Numbered from the stretch's first letter, positions 25,874 to 34,909 are shown. The stretch: 45,915 bases of DNA from Halothermothrix sp. DTU029 (GCA_001512435.1 LFRS01000183.1:1-45915); one strand, 5' to 3'. Notes: a model not told the origin generated them from the sequence alone. A program made the numbers and translations.

Positions 25874-27046
25874 ATGATTAAAATCATTAAAAACGGCAGT
25901 GTTTATGCACCAGAATTTAGAGGAAAACAGGATATCCTTATTGTAAAAGATACTATTATAAAGATGGCCGGAGAGATAGCAATTCCTGACCCTTTATTCT
26001 ATAAGGTTGAGGTAATAGATGCCACAGGCAAGATAGTAGTACCAGGTTTTATAGATTCTCATGTCCATATAATTGGAGGGGGCGGGGAGGGAGGCTTCAG
26101 GACCAGAACTCCAGAAATTGGATTGAGTGAATTAATAAAAGCAGGAATAACAACAGTAGTTGGTTGCCTGGGTACAGATGCTACTACCAGACACATGACT
26201 TCTTTACTTGCTAAAGCAAGGGCACTGGAAGAAGAAGGGCTTTCTGCTTTTATATATACAGGTTCCTATCAGTTTCCCATCCAGACCATAACTGGCAATT
26301 GCCGTGATGACTTGATTTTAATTGATAAGGTTATTGGTGTAGGCGAAGTGGCAGTAGCAGATCATCGATCTTCTCAACCAACTGCTGAAGAATTTGCTAA
26401 AATGGCTGCCTATGCCAGAGTTGGTGGTCTCTTATCAGGTAAGGCTGGAATCATCAATGTCCATCTGGGGGAAGGCAGGAGTGGTTTGAAGTTTTTACTG
26501 GAACTGGTGGCTAACACGGAAATACCTATTAGACAATTTTTACCTACTCATATTAATAGGAATAAAGAGTTACTGGCAGAAGGGGTGAACTTTGTCAAGG
26601 CAGGTGGTGTTATTGATTTAACTACCAGTGGAAATTATGAAAATGAAGAAGAAAGATTAATGTCACCGGCCAATGTAATTACTTATTTATTGGAAGAGGG
26701 TGTTCCTCTTGATACCATTACCTTTAGCTCTGATGGTAATGGCAGTTTGCCTATCTTTGATAAAGGTGGTAATTTCCAGGGCCTGGGTATTGGTTCAGTA
26801 AGGTCTCTCTTTGGAGAGGTGAAGAAGGCTATCCTGGAACATGGTTTAAAACTAAGTGATGGCCTGCAATTCATCACAGAAAATGTTGCCCAACGTCTTC
26901 AACTGGAGGACTGGGGTAAATTGGCAGCAGGAAAAAGGGCAGACCTAAATATCCTGAACAGTGAACTGGAGCTTGAGACAGTAATCTGTGGTGGGAAGCT
27001 AATGATGCAGGATGGAGAGGTTCTGAGTAAAGGGATCTATGAATAG
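25874..27046 (+). CDS. iadA: beta-aspartyl (isoaspartyl) dipeptidase
   Basis: Hydrolyses isoaspartyl dipeptides that arise when aged proteins are degraded. Amidohydrolase fold with the metal motif DSHVHIIGGGGEGG (H63, H65), further ligand regions NVHLGEGRSG, LPTHINRN and the catalytic aspartate in FSSDGNGSLP; the segment VADHRSSQPT is typical of IadA. I place the start at ATG 25874, 11 bases after GGAGG, giving 390 residues, the usual length; the track's 25856 would overlap that site. It follows three other peptidase genes. I could not place the bridging carboxylated lysine with certainty. Confidence 0.93.
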   Translation: MIKIIKNGSVYAPEFRGKQDILIVKDTIIKMAGEIAIPDPLFYKVEVIDATGKIVVPGFIDSHVHIIGGGGEGGFRTRTPEIGLSELIKAGITTVVGCLGTDATTRHMTSLLAKARALEEEGLSAFIYTGSYQFPIQTITGNCRDDLILIDKVIGVGEVAVADHRSSQPTAEEFAKMAAYARVGGLLSGKAGIINVHLGEGRSGLKFLLELVANTEIPIRQFLPTHINRNKELLAEGVNFVKAGGVIDLTTSGNYENEEERLMSPANVITYLLEEGVPLDTITFSSDGNGSLPIFDKGGNFQGLGIGSVRSLFGEVKKAILEHGLKLSDGLQFITENVAQRLQLEDWGKLAAGKRADLNILNSELELETVICGGKLMMQDGEVLSKGIYE

Positions 27047-27136
27047 ATTTTGCAGGAAGATGATCTTTTGTTTATAATTTTAATTAGATAGTTTTAATTA
27101 TATAGACAAATATAATAAGCAGGAAAGGATTTAAAG

Positions 27137-28456
27137 ATGAATTATACATATGAAAAGAAAGTAGAGACATTGGTAAGCTATTTTAAGAAGTGTGAAAAAG
27201 ATCCTCTTGATTTTAAGCTTGGCCTTGAACTGGAACATTTTCTGCTGGAGGAGGATAGCTATAGGGCTGTACCCTATTCAGGTGATAAAGGTGTAGAGGG
27301 CTTTCTCCAGGCACTGCTGGCAGAAGGCTGGGAAGGGATTTATGAGGGAGAATCTCTTCTTGCTTTGAAAGGAAAAAATATGCATATTACGCTGGAACCA
27401 GGAGGACAACTGGAATTGAGCCTGGTTCCTGCCAGGGATATCAAGGAAATAGAAGAGATTTATCAGGTTTTTTTAAATACTATTAGTCCTATTTTAAAGG
27501 ATAGGGGACAGGTATTAGTAAACCTGGGCTATCAGCCAGTCAGTAAAATTGCAGAAATTCCCTTATTACCTAAAGAGAGATATAAGTATATGTATAATTA
27601 TTTTAAAAGCAAAGGCAAATATGCCCATAATATGATGAAAGGAACCTCCTCAATACAGCTTAGCCTGGATTATTCCAGTGAGGAGGATTTAAGGAAAAAA
27701 ATCAGGGTTGTCTATTTTCTTGCCCCCCTGGTCTATTATTTTTTTGATAATAGTCCTTTTTTTGAAGGCAAATTAAATGAGATAAATAGCCTGCGTTCCC
27801 TGATCTGGGATAATTGTGATGATGACCGGAGCGGCTATGTTTTGAATGTCTTTAATGATGATTTTACCTATTATGATTATGCCCACTACATCTTAAATAT
27901 GCCCCCTATAATTATCATGAAAAATGGGAATTTACTATATACCGCTGAAAAACAGAATAAAGATATTGGAGAGATTGATTTCAGGCAAAGGGATGAAGTG
28001 GATCATCTTTTGACTATGGCTTTTCCCGATGCCAGGGTCAAAAAATATCTGGAGATCCGGATGGGAGACTCTATACCCTACCCCTATAATCTGGCCTATG
28101 TGCTTTTCTGGCAGGGTTTACTTTACAATAATAAAAACTTAGATTCTCTCTATGAAAAGGCTCTAAATTATAGTCAGGCAGACCTTGATAGGGTAAAAGA
28201 GGATATTTATCTCAAGGGTAGCAGGTCCAGGGGCTATGGGCCAGGCCTGGAGGAATTTTATTTGTCTTTATTAGAACTGGCCCAGGATGGTCTGGAAAAT
28301 AGATATGAAAAAGAATATCTGGAAGTCCTGCGGGAACTGGTACTGGATGCCGGTACCCCAAGAGAGAAAACCATCAGGAAACTTAAAAGAGGTAATGAAC
28401 TGAAAAAGGCTCTGGAATGGTGTAAGGCAGGAGGAGGGGTTTCTATTGTTGGCTAA
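27137..28456 (+). CDS. glutamate--cysteine ligase, GCS2 (plant/EgtA) type
   Basis: A 439-residue ATP-dependent ligase expected to make gamma-glutamylcysteine. Family marks: GLELEHFLLE near the N-terminus, ITLEPGGQLELS, LLPKERYKYMYNYF, MMKGTSSIQLSLDYSSE and FFDNSPFFEGK with RSLIWDNCDDDRSG, matching GCS2 enzymes of plants, proteobacteria and EgtA. AGGAAAGG precedes the ATG. The next gene, an ATP-grasp ligase, starts before this one ends, so the two are translationally coupled and should act on one pathway. Canonical gshB is not seen here. Whether the acceptor is cysteine or another amine cannot be settled from sequence; EgtA-like or amine ligases share the fold. Confidence 0.85.
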   Translation: MNYTYEKKVETLVSYFKKCEKDPLDFKLGLELEHFLLEEDSYRAVPYSGDKGVEGFLQALLAEGWEGIYEGESLLALKGKNMHITLEPGGQLELSLVPARDIKEIEEIYQVFLNTISPILKDRGQVLVNLGYQPVSKIAEIPLLPKERYKYMYNYFKSKGKYAHNMMKGTSSIQLSLDYSSEEDLRKKIRVVYFLAPLVYYFFDNSPFFEGKLNEINSLRSLIWDNCDDDRSGYVLNVFNDDFTYYDYAHYILNMPPIIIMKNGNLLYTAEKQNKDIGEIDFRQRDEVDHLLTMAFPDARVKKYLEIRMGDSIPYPYNLAYVLFWQGLLYNNKNLDSLYEKALNYSQADLDRVKEDIYLKGSRSRGYGPGLEEFYLSLLELAQDGLENRYEKEYLEVLRELVLDAGTPREKTIRKLKRGNELKKALEWCKAGGGVSIVG

Positions 28457-29771
28457 GGTACAGAATCAATTTAGAAACATAATAGAGAGGGAACCGGAAA
28501 AGTATTATGCTGATTTTTTGCAGTGTAAAGAAAAGGTTAATAATTCAACAGCCATTTATAAAGATAAAGTGGTAAATTTTCTCTACCAGGGACTTTTTTT
28601 CAGTGAAGGAGATTTCAAAGAATTAGAACTTTTGCTAGAGGGGATTACTGATATTTTAAATAAGGTAATCAGGGCATATAAAGAAAATCCCGGTTTCCGG
28701 AAACTTTTCCCTTTTTCCCCTTTGATGGAAGAACTGATCCTTATAGAAACTGGTTATCAGGTGAATTTTCCTATGGGGAGGTTTGATATTTTCTATAAGG
28801 ACAATGGTGAGCATATCTTCTGTGAACTGAATACAGATGGTTCATCAGCCATGAACGAGATCAGGGTTTTGCAGGAGGTTATGGGGGAAAGCCAGGTCTT
28901 TGTTGAACTGAAAAAAACTTATGAATTAAAGGGTTTTGAGTTATTTGAAAGCTGGCTGGAGGAATTGATCAAAAATTATAAGGAATTTAACAATGGAATA
29001 GATGACAAACCCAATATAGGTATTCTTGACTTCACAGAAGATGGGACCATCTATGAATTCAGGGAATTTCAAAAAGTATTTCAGGAAAAGGGCTATAATA
29101 CCTTTATCTGTGACCCCCGGGAACTGAGTTATAAAGGGGGAAAACTTTATTATAAGGATAACTGGATTAGATTGATTTACCGGCGGGCTACTACCATGAG
29201 GTTAGTGGAGGAAGCAGGCCAGATAGGGGATTTCCTGACTGCCTACAGGGAGGGGGCTGTCTGTGTTGTTGGAGGACTGGTTTCCCAGCTGGTCCACAAT
29301 AAAGTCCTTTTTGCTATCCTTCATGATCAGAATAAAGTGGATTTTTTAACAGAGGGAGAAAAGGAATATATTAAAAGACATATACCTTATACTGCCCTGC
29401 TGGATGTAAATGAAGAAGATACTATAAAAAGGCTAATTGAGGAAAAAGACCACTGGATTTTGAAACCCCTTGACCTATATGCAGGAAAGGGAGTTTATGC
29501 TGGCAGGGATTTTACTCCTCCTGAGTGGGAAAGAATAATAAGAGGCCTGGGGGATAAAGAATATATTTACCAGGAGTTTATAGAAATACCTGTTTTACCA
29601 ATGCTTAATTTTGCTGAAAACAAGGGTTTTGAGAATTTTGGCTTTTTACTGGGTTTATATACCTATAATCACAGGTTGGCTGGCCTCTATACCAGGGCAG
29701 GCAGGAAGAATATCATTGGTGATATAGCGGAGAGCTTTACAGTACCTAATTTTATCTGTAAGGAAGTCTAA
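28446..29771 (+). CDS. ATP-grasp ligase of the glutathionylspermidine-synthase-like group, coupled to GCS2
   Basis: A 441-residue protein that looks like a circularly permuted ATP-grasp ligase. CELNTDGSSAMNE (residues 126-138) resembles the metal and substrate segment of this group; later VHNKVLFAILHD, WILKPLDLYAGKGV and YIYQEFIEIP fit the nucleotide-binding lysine, glycine-rich loop and grasp strand. It starts at TTG 28446 after GGAGG within the end of the ligase gene, overlapping by 11 bp. It is not a normal GshB. By position it may add a second amino acid or amine to gamma-glutamylcysteine; this is inference. It ends in a shared bidirectional terminator. Confidence 0.65.
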   Translation: MLAKVQNQFRNIIEREPEKYYADFLQCKEKVNNSTAIYKDKVVNFLYQGLFFSEGDFKELELLLEGITDILNKVIRAYKENPGFRKLFPFSPLMEELILIETGYQVNFPMGRFDIFYKDNGEHIFCELNTDGSSAMNEIRVLQEVMGESQVFVELKKTYELKGFELFESWLEELIKNYKEFNNGIDDKPNIGILDFTEDGTIYEFREFQKVFQEKGYNTFICDPRELSYKGGKLYYKDNWIRLIYRRATTMRLVEEAGQIGDFLTAYREGAVCVVGGLVSQLVHNKVLFAILHDQNKVDFLTEGEKEYIKRHIPYTALLDVNEEDTIKRLIEEKDHWILKPLDLYAGKGVYAGRDFTPPEWERIIRGLGDKEYIYQEFIEIPVLPMLNFAENKGFENFGFLLGLYTYNHRLAGLYTRAGRKNIIGDIAESFTVPNFICKEV

Positions 29772-29792
29772 AGTTTATATTAGAAAAGGGGA

Positions 29793-29822
29793 AAAGGAAT
29801 AGAAAATATTCTATTCCTTTTA
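29793..29822. terminator. bidirectional terminator between ATP-grasp and TSUP genes
   Basis: AAAAGGAATAG, 8-base loop, CTATTCCTTTT: an 11-bp perfect stem flanked by A and T runs, between convergent genes. Confidence 0.75.
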
Positions 29823-29857
29823 AATTACCTACCTGTATTTATATAAGACATTATTCT

Positions 29858-30751
29858 TTATTCTATTTTTTGCATTTCCTTCAGGATACTGCTTTTATCA
29901 AAAGTGCTTTTTATTTCCTTGTATAATTTGATTATTACCAGTACAGAAATCAAGAATATAAAGAGGATAATATAAGGGTATTTTGTTACAATAGTAAGTG
30001 GATCAACTATGGTGAAGATATTAAAAAAGCCCAGAGTAATAATAGCAATGGATAAAATGATTTTTAAAATATTTTCTTTGATTATGGCGATAAGATTAAC
30101 AGATACTGGTATGGATAATAAAGCTCCGGTGAGGAGGGCAAAGGCTAAAGGATAATTAAAATTAAAGCCATTTAAGAAGAGATAGGATATGACCCCCACC
30201 AGGCAGGTAAAACCTTCAGAAAGAGAGGTTATGCCTACAGCGCTTTTGCCATTGATACCAGATAGTAATTGGCCTCCAACAACCAGGGGACCATAACCGC
30301 CACCACTGATACCCTTATTAAAGGAGGCCAGGAGGCCCAGGCCCAGTACCTTGGTCCAGGTGAAAGTATATTTCTTTCTGAAAGTCATAAAAGAAGTAAA
30401 ACCGATGAAGATTAAAAGGATGGCTATGTAGAGTTTTATTATTTCTTTTTTTAGGGAGATAACCAGAAAGGAAGCAGCCACTGTTCCCACTATGCTACAG
30501 GCAGTAAGTATTGCCGCAGTTTTGAATTCTGTACTGCCTATTTGAAAATTTACATTGCCTTTTTTATGATGCATACGGGCTGCCAGCAGACCGGTAATAA
30601 ATTCGGAGAAGAGTATTAAGGGTACTATTTCCACAGGTTCATAGCCCATCAGAATGAGTATTGGGGTCAGTAGTGTTCCATAGCCCATTCCCAGAGTAGA
30701 ATCAATTGATTCAGATAAAAAAGCAATTACTGTGATTAATAGGTATTTCAT
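29858..30751 (-). CDS. TSUP family (TauE/SafE) anion or sulfite permease
   Basis: A 297-residue membrane protein with about eight hydrophobic helices. The two internal repeats each start with the TSUP-type glycine-rich motif: SIDSTLGMGYGTLLTPILI near the N-terminus and FNKGISGGGYGPLVVGGQL in the second half. Members move sulfite, sulfoacetate, thiosulfate or other organosulfur anions. GGAGGT lies before the ATG on the minus strand. It faces the thiol-type ligase pair across a shared terminator; a sulfur link is possible but the genes are not in one operon. Confidence 0.85.
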   Translation of the reverse strand: MKYLLITVIAFLSESIDSTLGMGYGTLLTPILILMGYEPVEIVPLILFSEFITGLLAARMHHKKGNVNFQIGSTEFKTAAILTACSIVGTVAASFLVISLKKEIIKLYIAILLIFIGFTSFMTFRKKYTFTWTKVLGLGLLASFNKGISGGGYGPLVVGGQLLSGINGKSAVGITSLSEGFTCLVGVISYLFLNGFNFNYPLAFALLTGALLSIPVSVNLIAIIKENILKIILSIAIITLGFFNIFTIVDPLTIVTKYPYIILFIFLISVLVIIKLYKEIKSTFDKSSILKEMQKIE

Positions 30752-30852
30752 AGTACTACCTCCATCAAGAGTGTATTGTTATTCACTATTTACTATATGT
30801 CTAAAGTAGAATTTTGGTTAATTATTATCCTTAGTGAGAAAGGGGTATTATT

Positions 30853-31998
30853 TTGCAGTCCTTAGAACTTATAGCGACAAGTACTTTTGGAGTAGAAGCT
30901 CTAGTTAAAGAAGAATTAAAAAAACTTGGCTTAGAAATTAAGGGTGTGGAAAATGGCCAGATTAGCTTCAGGGCTGATTTTTCCGGGCTGGCTAAAGCAA
31001 ATCTCTGGTTAAGATGTGCGGAGCGGGTCTTTGTAAAAATAGGAGAGTTTCAGGCCAGGGATTTTGATGAACTATATGATAATACCAGGAATTTGCCCTG
31101 GGAAGAATGGTTACCGGAAAATGCCAGGTTCCCCGTTAGTGGAAAATCTGTTCAATCGGGCTTACATAGTGTACCCGCCTGTCAATCCATAATCAAAAAG
31201 GCTATTGTTGATAGATTAAAGGGTAAATACAGGAAGGATTGGTTTGCAGAGGATGGTCCTCTATATCCTATCCATTTTTCCCTCCATAAAGATAAGGCTG
31301 TTTTATCAATAAATACCAGTGGAGAAGGTCTCCACAAGCGGGGCTATAGAGAGCTGGCTACTGAAGCCCCAATACAGGAAACCCTGGCTGCTGCCATGCT
31401 ATATTTAAGTCGTTGGCAGCCGGACCGGATACTTATTGATCCCTTTTGTGGTTCAGGCACAATCTTAATAGAGGCAGCTCTCCTGGGTAAGAATATTGCT
31501 CCGGGAATTCAGAGAAACTTTATTGCCGAGGAATGGCCGCAGATAGGAAAGAAGGTCTGGCAGGAAGCCCGGGCAGAGGCCAGAGACCTGGAAAGGAAAG
31601 AGACTTCATTTCGTATGTTGATGGGTAGTGATAAAGATAATAATGCTGTCAAGATAGCAAGACATCATGCTATAAAGGCAGGGGTAGAGGATTTGATCCA
31701 TTTCCAGACTGCTTCTTTTGAGGAATTTCAATCTAGCCGTAAATATGCTTACATCATAACTAATCCCCCCTATGGGGAAAGGCTTTCTGATAAAAAGGAG
31801 GTTGAAAAACTGTATCGCTTAATGGGTAAAAAGCTTCTGGCCCTGGATACCTGGTCATTTTATATCTTGACCTCTCATCCAGATTTTGAAAAACTCTTTG
31901 GAAAGAAGGCCAGCAAAAGGAGAAAGCTTTATAATGGAGGACTTGAGTGTCAGTTTTATCAATATTATGGGCCCTGGCCCCCTGCCAGTAAAAATTAA
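30853..31998 (+). CDS. THUMP-domain RNA methyltransferase, RlmL N-half-like
   Basis: A 381-residue protein with an N-terminal ferredoxin/THUMP region (LIATSTFGVEALVKEELKKLG) and a C-terminal methyltransferase. Motif I is LIDPFCGSGTILIEAAL and motif IV is ITNPPYGERL, the intact catalytic form of N2-guanine methyltransferases such as RlmL. It is expected to methylate 23S rRNA, probably G2445-equivalent. The start is TTG 30853 about 8 bases after AAAGGGG; no ATG lies nearby. It is divergent from the TSUP gene and convergent with glgP. Confidence 0.9.
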   Translation: MQSLELIATSTFGVEALVKEELKKLGLEIKGVENGQISFRADFSGLAKANLWLRCAERVFVKIGEFQARDFDELYDNTRNLPWEEWLPENARFPVSGKSVQSGLHSVPACQSIIKKAIVDRLKGKYRKDWFAEDGPLYPIHFSLHKDKAVLSINTSGEGLHKRGYRELATEAPIQETLAAAMLYLSRWQPDRILIDPFCGSGTILIEAALLGKNIAPGIQRNFIAEEWPQIGKKVWQEARAEARDLERKETSFRMLMGSDKDNNAVKIARHHAIKAGVEDLIHFQTASFEEFQSSRKYAYIITNPPYGERLSDKKEVEKLYRLMGKKLLALDTWSFYILTSHPDFEKLFGKKASKRRKLYNGGLECQFYQYYGPWPPASKN

Positions 31999-32050
31999 TA
32001 TTGTTATTAGTAGATTAGTACAAATAGAAGGATTATAGAGCAAATAGAGA

Positions 32051-32077
32051 AAAGGGACAGCAGGCTTGTCCCTTTTT
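32051..32077. terminator. bidirectional terminator between RNA methyltransferase and glgP
   Basis: AAAGGGACA (32051-32059), 7-base loop, TGTCCCTTT (32067-32075) and more T. Serves two convergent genes. Confidence 0.8.
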
Positions 32078-32101
32078 CTGTACAGACCATTATAAACTTT
32101 T

Positions 32102-33805
32102 TTACCTTATCAGTACTGTAACCTTATCTTCCTTGCGGTCTACAATGATTTTTTTCCTTTCGGCTTCTATCACTTCTGACAGCTTATTATACATTTTTTC
32201 ATAATAATCTCTAAGCATCCTCCCGGCAGAAAATTGTTCCTGGGCCATTTTTATGCTGGCTTTCATCATTCTGATCCATCTATCCCGATCATCATAGTAA
32301 ATAGGGATTACCTCTTCCCGCAGTATTTTATATAAGGCCTGTAAATCTTTTTCGTCTTCATTGAGTTTTTCTTCCAGACTGGCGAAAACCATATCCAGAA
32401 TCCAGCCACTGACATTATGGGTAGGGCCTTCAGCTACCCAACCATCCAGTACACTTAAATTTAAAACCCCATTCATAGCAGCTTTCATACCCGATGTACC
32501 ACTGGCCTCCATGGGCCTTCTGGGATTATTTAACCAGACATCAACACCTGGAATCAGATAAGAGGCTATTTCTATATCATAATTTTCCAGGAAAACAACA
32601 TTATTCCTGTATTTCCGGTCCATTTTAACAAGGGTAGCTACTATATCTTTACCATAATGATCATTGGGATGGGCTTTTCCTGAAAAGACTAGCTGAACTT
32701 TGCCTGTTCTTAGTAAATCATCGATTGCTTCTGCATCCCTGAAGATTAATTCACTCCGTTTATAGGGGGCAGCCCGTCTGGCAAAACCGATAATAAGGTT
32801 TTCCGGGTTCAGGCGGGCATCAGTTCTACTGGCAACAAAATCTGCCAGTCTTTTTTTGGCCTCTAGATGGGCAGACCAGAGTTCCTTATCATTATTATTT
32901 GCATAGGCTTCAGCAATTTCCTTCCTCTGCCAGCTCTTTCTATGTACACCATTTGTGATGGAGATAATTTTTGCTGCATTATCCAGGTGCCCCCACATTT
33001 TCTTTGCTGTTTCACCATGTAAGCGGGAAACACCATTGGCCAGATATGACATCCTTAGACAGGCAGCAGTCATGTTAAAAGGGTCTCCACCGATTCTCTT
33101 TAGTTGTTCATAAGTAAGACTATTATTTGCATCCATTTCTATTAATAGCTGGAGGTCATGGGCTTCATTTCCTGCTGGTACTGGGGTATGGGTTGTAAAG
33201 ATTACCTCTTCCCTGGTTTCTTCCAGGGCCTGTTCAAAAATTTTGTTTTCCAGCTCCATTTTTTCTCTGATTAGTTCCAGACCAGCAAAGGCAGCATGGC
33301 CTTCATTAAAATGATAGAGATCCACCTCTATACCAAGTTCTCTTAAGGCCCTAATTCCCCCGATGCCTAACACTATCTCCTGGGCGATCCGGTCATAATT
33401 ACTACCAGAATATAATTTATCTGTTATCCAGCCATGTTTAGTTCCAGGTTTACCTGTATCCAGCAGATATAGTTCTTTATTATTAAATTGGTCTGCCTTA
33501 AAAATCCTGCAGAGGACATCCTCGCCACTGATTTGCACTGTAACCCTTTTTCCTGTATCTTCGAGAAAACTGTAATCATGTACTGGATAGGTATCATAAG
33601 GATAACCATCTGGTCCTATGAGCTGTTTTGTATAATCTTGCCACCAGAGGATGCCAATACCCACAATTGGTAAATCCAGATCATAGGCTGCTTTTAGGTA
33701 ATCTCCAGCCAGAATACCTAAACCTCCGGCATAAAGGGGTAATCTTTGATCAATTCCATATTCCATGCAAAAATAGGCAACTCTCTTTTTATAATTATTT
33801 TTCAT
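32102..33805 (-). CDS. glgP: alpha-glucan phosphorylase, short form
   Basis: Releases glucose-1-phosphate from glycogen or maltodextrin, GT35 family. The pyridoxal-phosphate lysine region is GTSGMKAAMNGVLNLSVLDG; NEGHAAFAGLELI and RRMEASG-like RRPMEASGTSG are also diagnostic. The protein is 567 residues and opens directly at KKRVAYFCMEYGIDQRLPLYAGGL, a motif that lies about 90 residues in from the start in longer members of the thermophile-type subfamily. Short forms are known in Firmicutes, so I do not call it truncated. AAAAAGGAGGAG precedes the ATG. No other glycogen genes are next to it. Confidence 0.9.
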   Translation of the reverse strand: MKNNYKKRVAYFCMEYGIDQRLPLYAGGLGILAGDYLKAAYDLDLPIVGIGILWWQDYTKQLIGPDGYPYDTYPVHDYSFLEDTGKRVTVQISGEDVLCRIFKADQFNNKELYLLDTGKPGTKHGWITDKLYSGSNYDRIAQEIVLGIGGIRALRELGIEVDLYHFNEGHAAFAGLELIREKMELENKIFEQALEETREEVIFTTHTPVPAGNEAHDLQLLIEMDANNSLTYEQLKRIGGDPFNMTAACLRMSYLANGVSRLHGETAKKMWGHLDNAAKIISITNGVHRKSWQRKEIAEAYANNNDKELWSAHLEAKKRLADFVASRTDARLNPENLIIGFARRAAPYKRSELIFRDAEAIDDLLRTGKVQLVFSGKAHPNDHYGKDIVATLVKMDRKYRNNVVFLENYDIEIASYLIPGVDVWLNNPRRPMEASGTSGMKAAMNGVLNLSVLDGWVAEGPTHNVSGWILDMVFASLEEKLNEDEKDLQALYKILREEVIPIYYDDRDRWIRMMKASIKMAQEQFSAGRMLRDYYEKMYNKLSEVIEAERKKIIVDRKEDKVTVLIR

Positions 33806-33880
33806 TTGCTCCTCCTTTTTATTTTTCTATAAAGTATTCTGCATAAGTTAACTTTATTTTATTCTGTTTACTGCCATTTC

Positions 33881-33908
33881 TGGACACCTGGAAAAATAAT
33901 GTTATAAT
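33881..33908 (+). promoter_or_regulatory. dapB promoter with extended -10
   Basis: TGGACA, 16-base spacer, TATAAT, with TGT directly before it giving an extended -10 (TGTTATAAT). It lies 66 bp before dapB, downstream of the divergent glgP start. Confidence 0.65.
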
Positions 33909-33974
33909 TATTAATATAGATTTATTTTTATCAATGCTATTTAGATTGATTTTAAAAAGGAAGGAGTATAAAAA

Positions 33975-34772
33975 ATGAAAAAAAGAGTTCTGGTTAATGG
34001 GGCCTGTGGCAGAATGGGCCAGGAAGTAGTAAAAACCATAGTTCTGGAAAGAGATGATTTGCTGGTAGGGGTCTGTGACCAGGTTAATATTGGCAGGAAT
34101 TTAATGGACCTGTTGGGACTTGAGGCTGAAGAGCTTATCATTAAAGGGGATTTAAGACAATTAATTGAGGAAACAAGGCCAGATGTAATTATAGATTTTA
34201 CAACACCTACTGTAGTTATGGATAATATTAGAATTGGCCTGGCCAGTGGAGTTGATATGATAGTTGGGACAACCGGTATAACCGAGGTAGATCTGGAAAG
34301 TATAGATAAACTGGCCAGGGAAAATAAGGCCAATATCTTAATTGCCCCTAATTTTGCTCTAGGTGCAGTCTTGATGATGCGTTTTGCTGCAGAAGCTGCT
34401 AAATATATATATGATGTGGAAATAATTGAATTACATCATGATCAAAAATTAGATTCTCCTTCCGGTACTGCTATCAAAACAGCTGAACTGATTAAGCAAA
34501 ATAGAAAAGAAATGAGGGTTATAGAGCAAGAAGAGATTGAAAAAATCACTGGTGCCAGAGGGGCTGATGCAGAGGGGATTAAAATACATAGTGTACGTCT
34601 GCCAGGCCTGGTGGCCCACCAGGAAGTTATCTTTGGGGCTGAGGGACAAAGCCTATCTATTAGACATGATTCCTATAATAGGAAATCTTTCATGCCAGGT
34701 GTAAAACTGGCCCTGGATAAAATTGACCAGATTTCTGGGCTGGTTTATGGCCTGGAACATTTACTTGCCTGA
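33975..34772 (+). CDS. dapB: 4-hydroxy-tetrahydrodipicolinate reductase
   Basis: Second committed step of diaminopimelate and lysine synthesis, using NAD(P)H. The nucleotide loop is VNGACGRMGQEV, and the catalytic and substrate motif ELHHDQKLDSPSGTA is intact. Length 265 is normal. GGAAGGAG precedes the ATG. Its product pathway meets dipicolinate synthase, the next genes, at the DapA product, so the position fits both lysine and spore dipicolinate supply. The gap of about 140 bp to dpaA holds a hairpin and a sporulation-type promoter. Confidence 0.97.
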   Translation: MKKRVLVNGACGRMGQEVVKTIVLERDDLLVGVCDQVNIGRNLMDLLGLEAEELIIKGDLRQLIEETRPDVIIDFTTPTVVMDNIRIGLASGVDMIVGTTGITEVDLESIDKLARENKANILIAPNFALGAVLMMRFAAEAAKYIYDVEIIELHHDQKLDSPSGTAIKTAELIKQNRKEMRVIEQEEIEKITGARGADAEGIKIHSVRLPGLVAHQEVIFGAEGQSLSIRHDSYNRKSFMPGVKLALDKIDQISGLVYGLEHLLA

Positions 34773-34838
34773 TTAAATTTAACACAGGGACAATTTAATA
34801 TAAAATACACCTCCCCAAAAGGAGAAAAGACAGGTTTC

Positions 34839-34859
34839 TTTAAGCCCTAGCTGCTTAAA
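34839..34859 (+). other. inverted repeat between dapB and dpaA
   Basis: TTTAAGC, loop CCTAGCT, GCTTAAA: a perfect 7-bp inverted repeat just upstream of the SigK-like promoter. There is no long T run after it, so it is at best a weak terminator of dapB; it could instead be a regulator site. Confidence 0.35.
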
Positions 34860-34867
34860 TAATTTGC

Positions 34868-34897
34868 ACTTCCCATCAGGAAAATACATATACTGTA
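34868..34897 (+). promoter_or_regulatory. SigK-like promoter of dpaA
   Basis: AC (34868-34869), 17-base spacer, CATATACTG (34887-34895), against the known SigK pattern AC-N16/17-CATANNNTA, with one mismatch at the last base. The Bacillus spoVF operon, the homologue of dpaAB, is transcribed by SigK. The expected RNA start near 34902-34905 leaves almost no leader before the ATG at 34910. Confidence 0.45.
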
Positions 34898-34909
34898 CTG
34901 TATATTCTA

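Noticed and set aside
32102-33805. N-terminally truncated glycogen phosphorylase
   Set aside because: The start has a strong ribosome site and short forms of this subfamily exist, so I treat it as complete.
33941-34333. 130-codon minus-strand frame over the dapB start
   Set aside because: Antisense to dapB, low complexity in Ser/Ile/Leu, no ribosome site.
34773-34867. Lysine riboswitch between dapB and dpaA
   Set aside because: The gap is too short for the L-box aptamer and lacks its conserved core; only a 7-bp hairpin is found.
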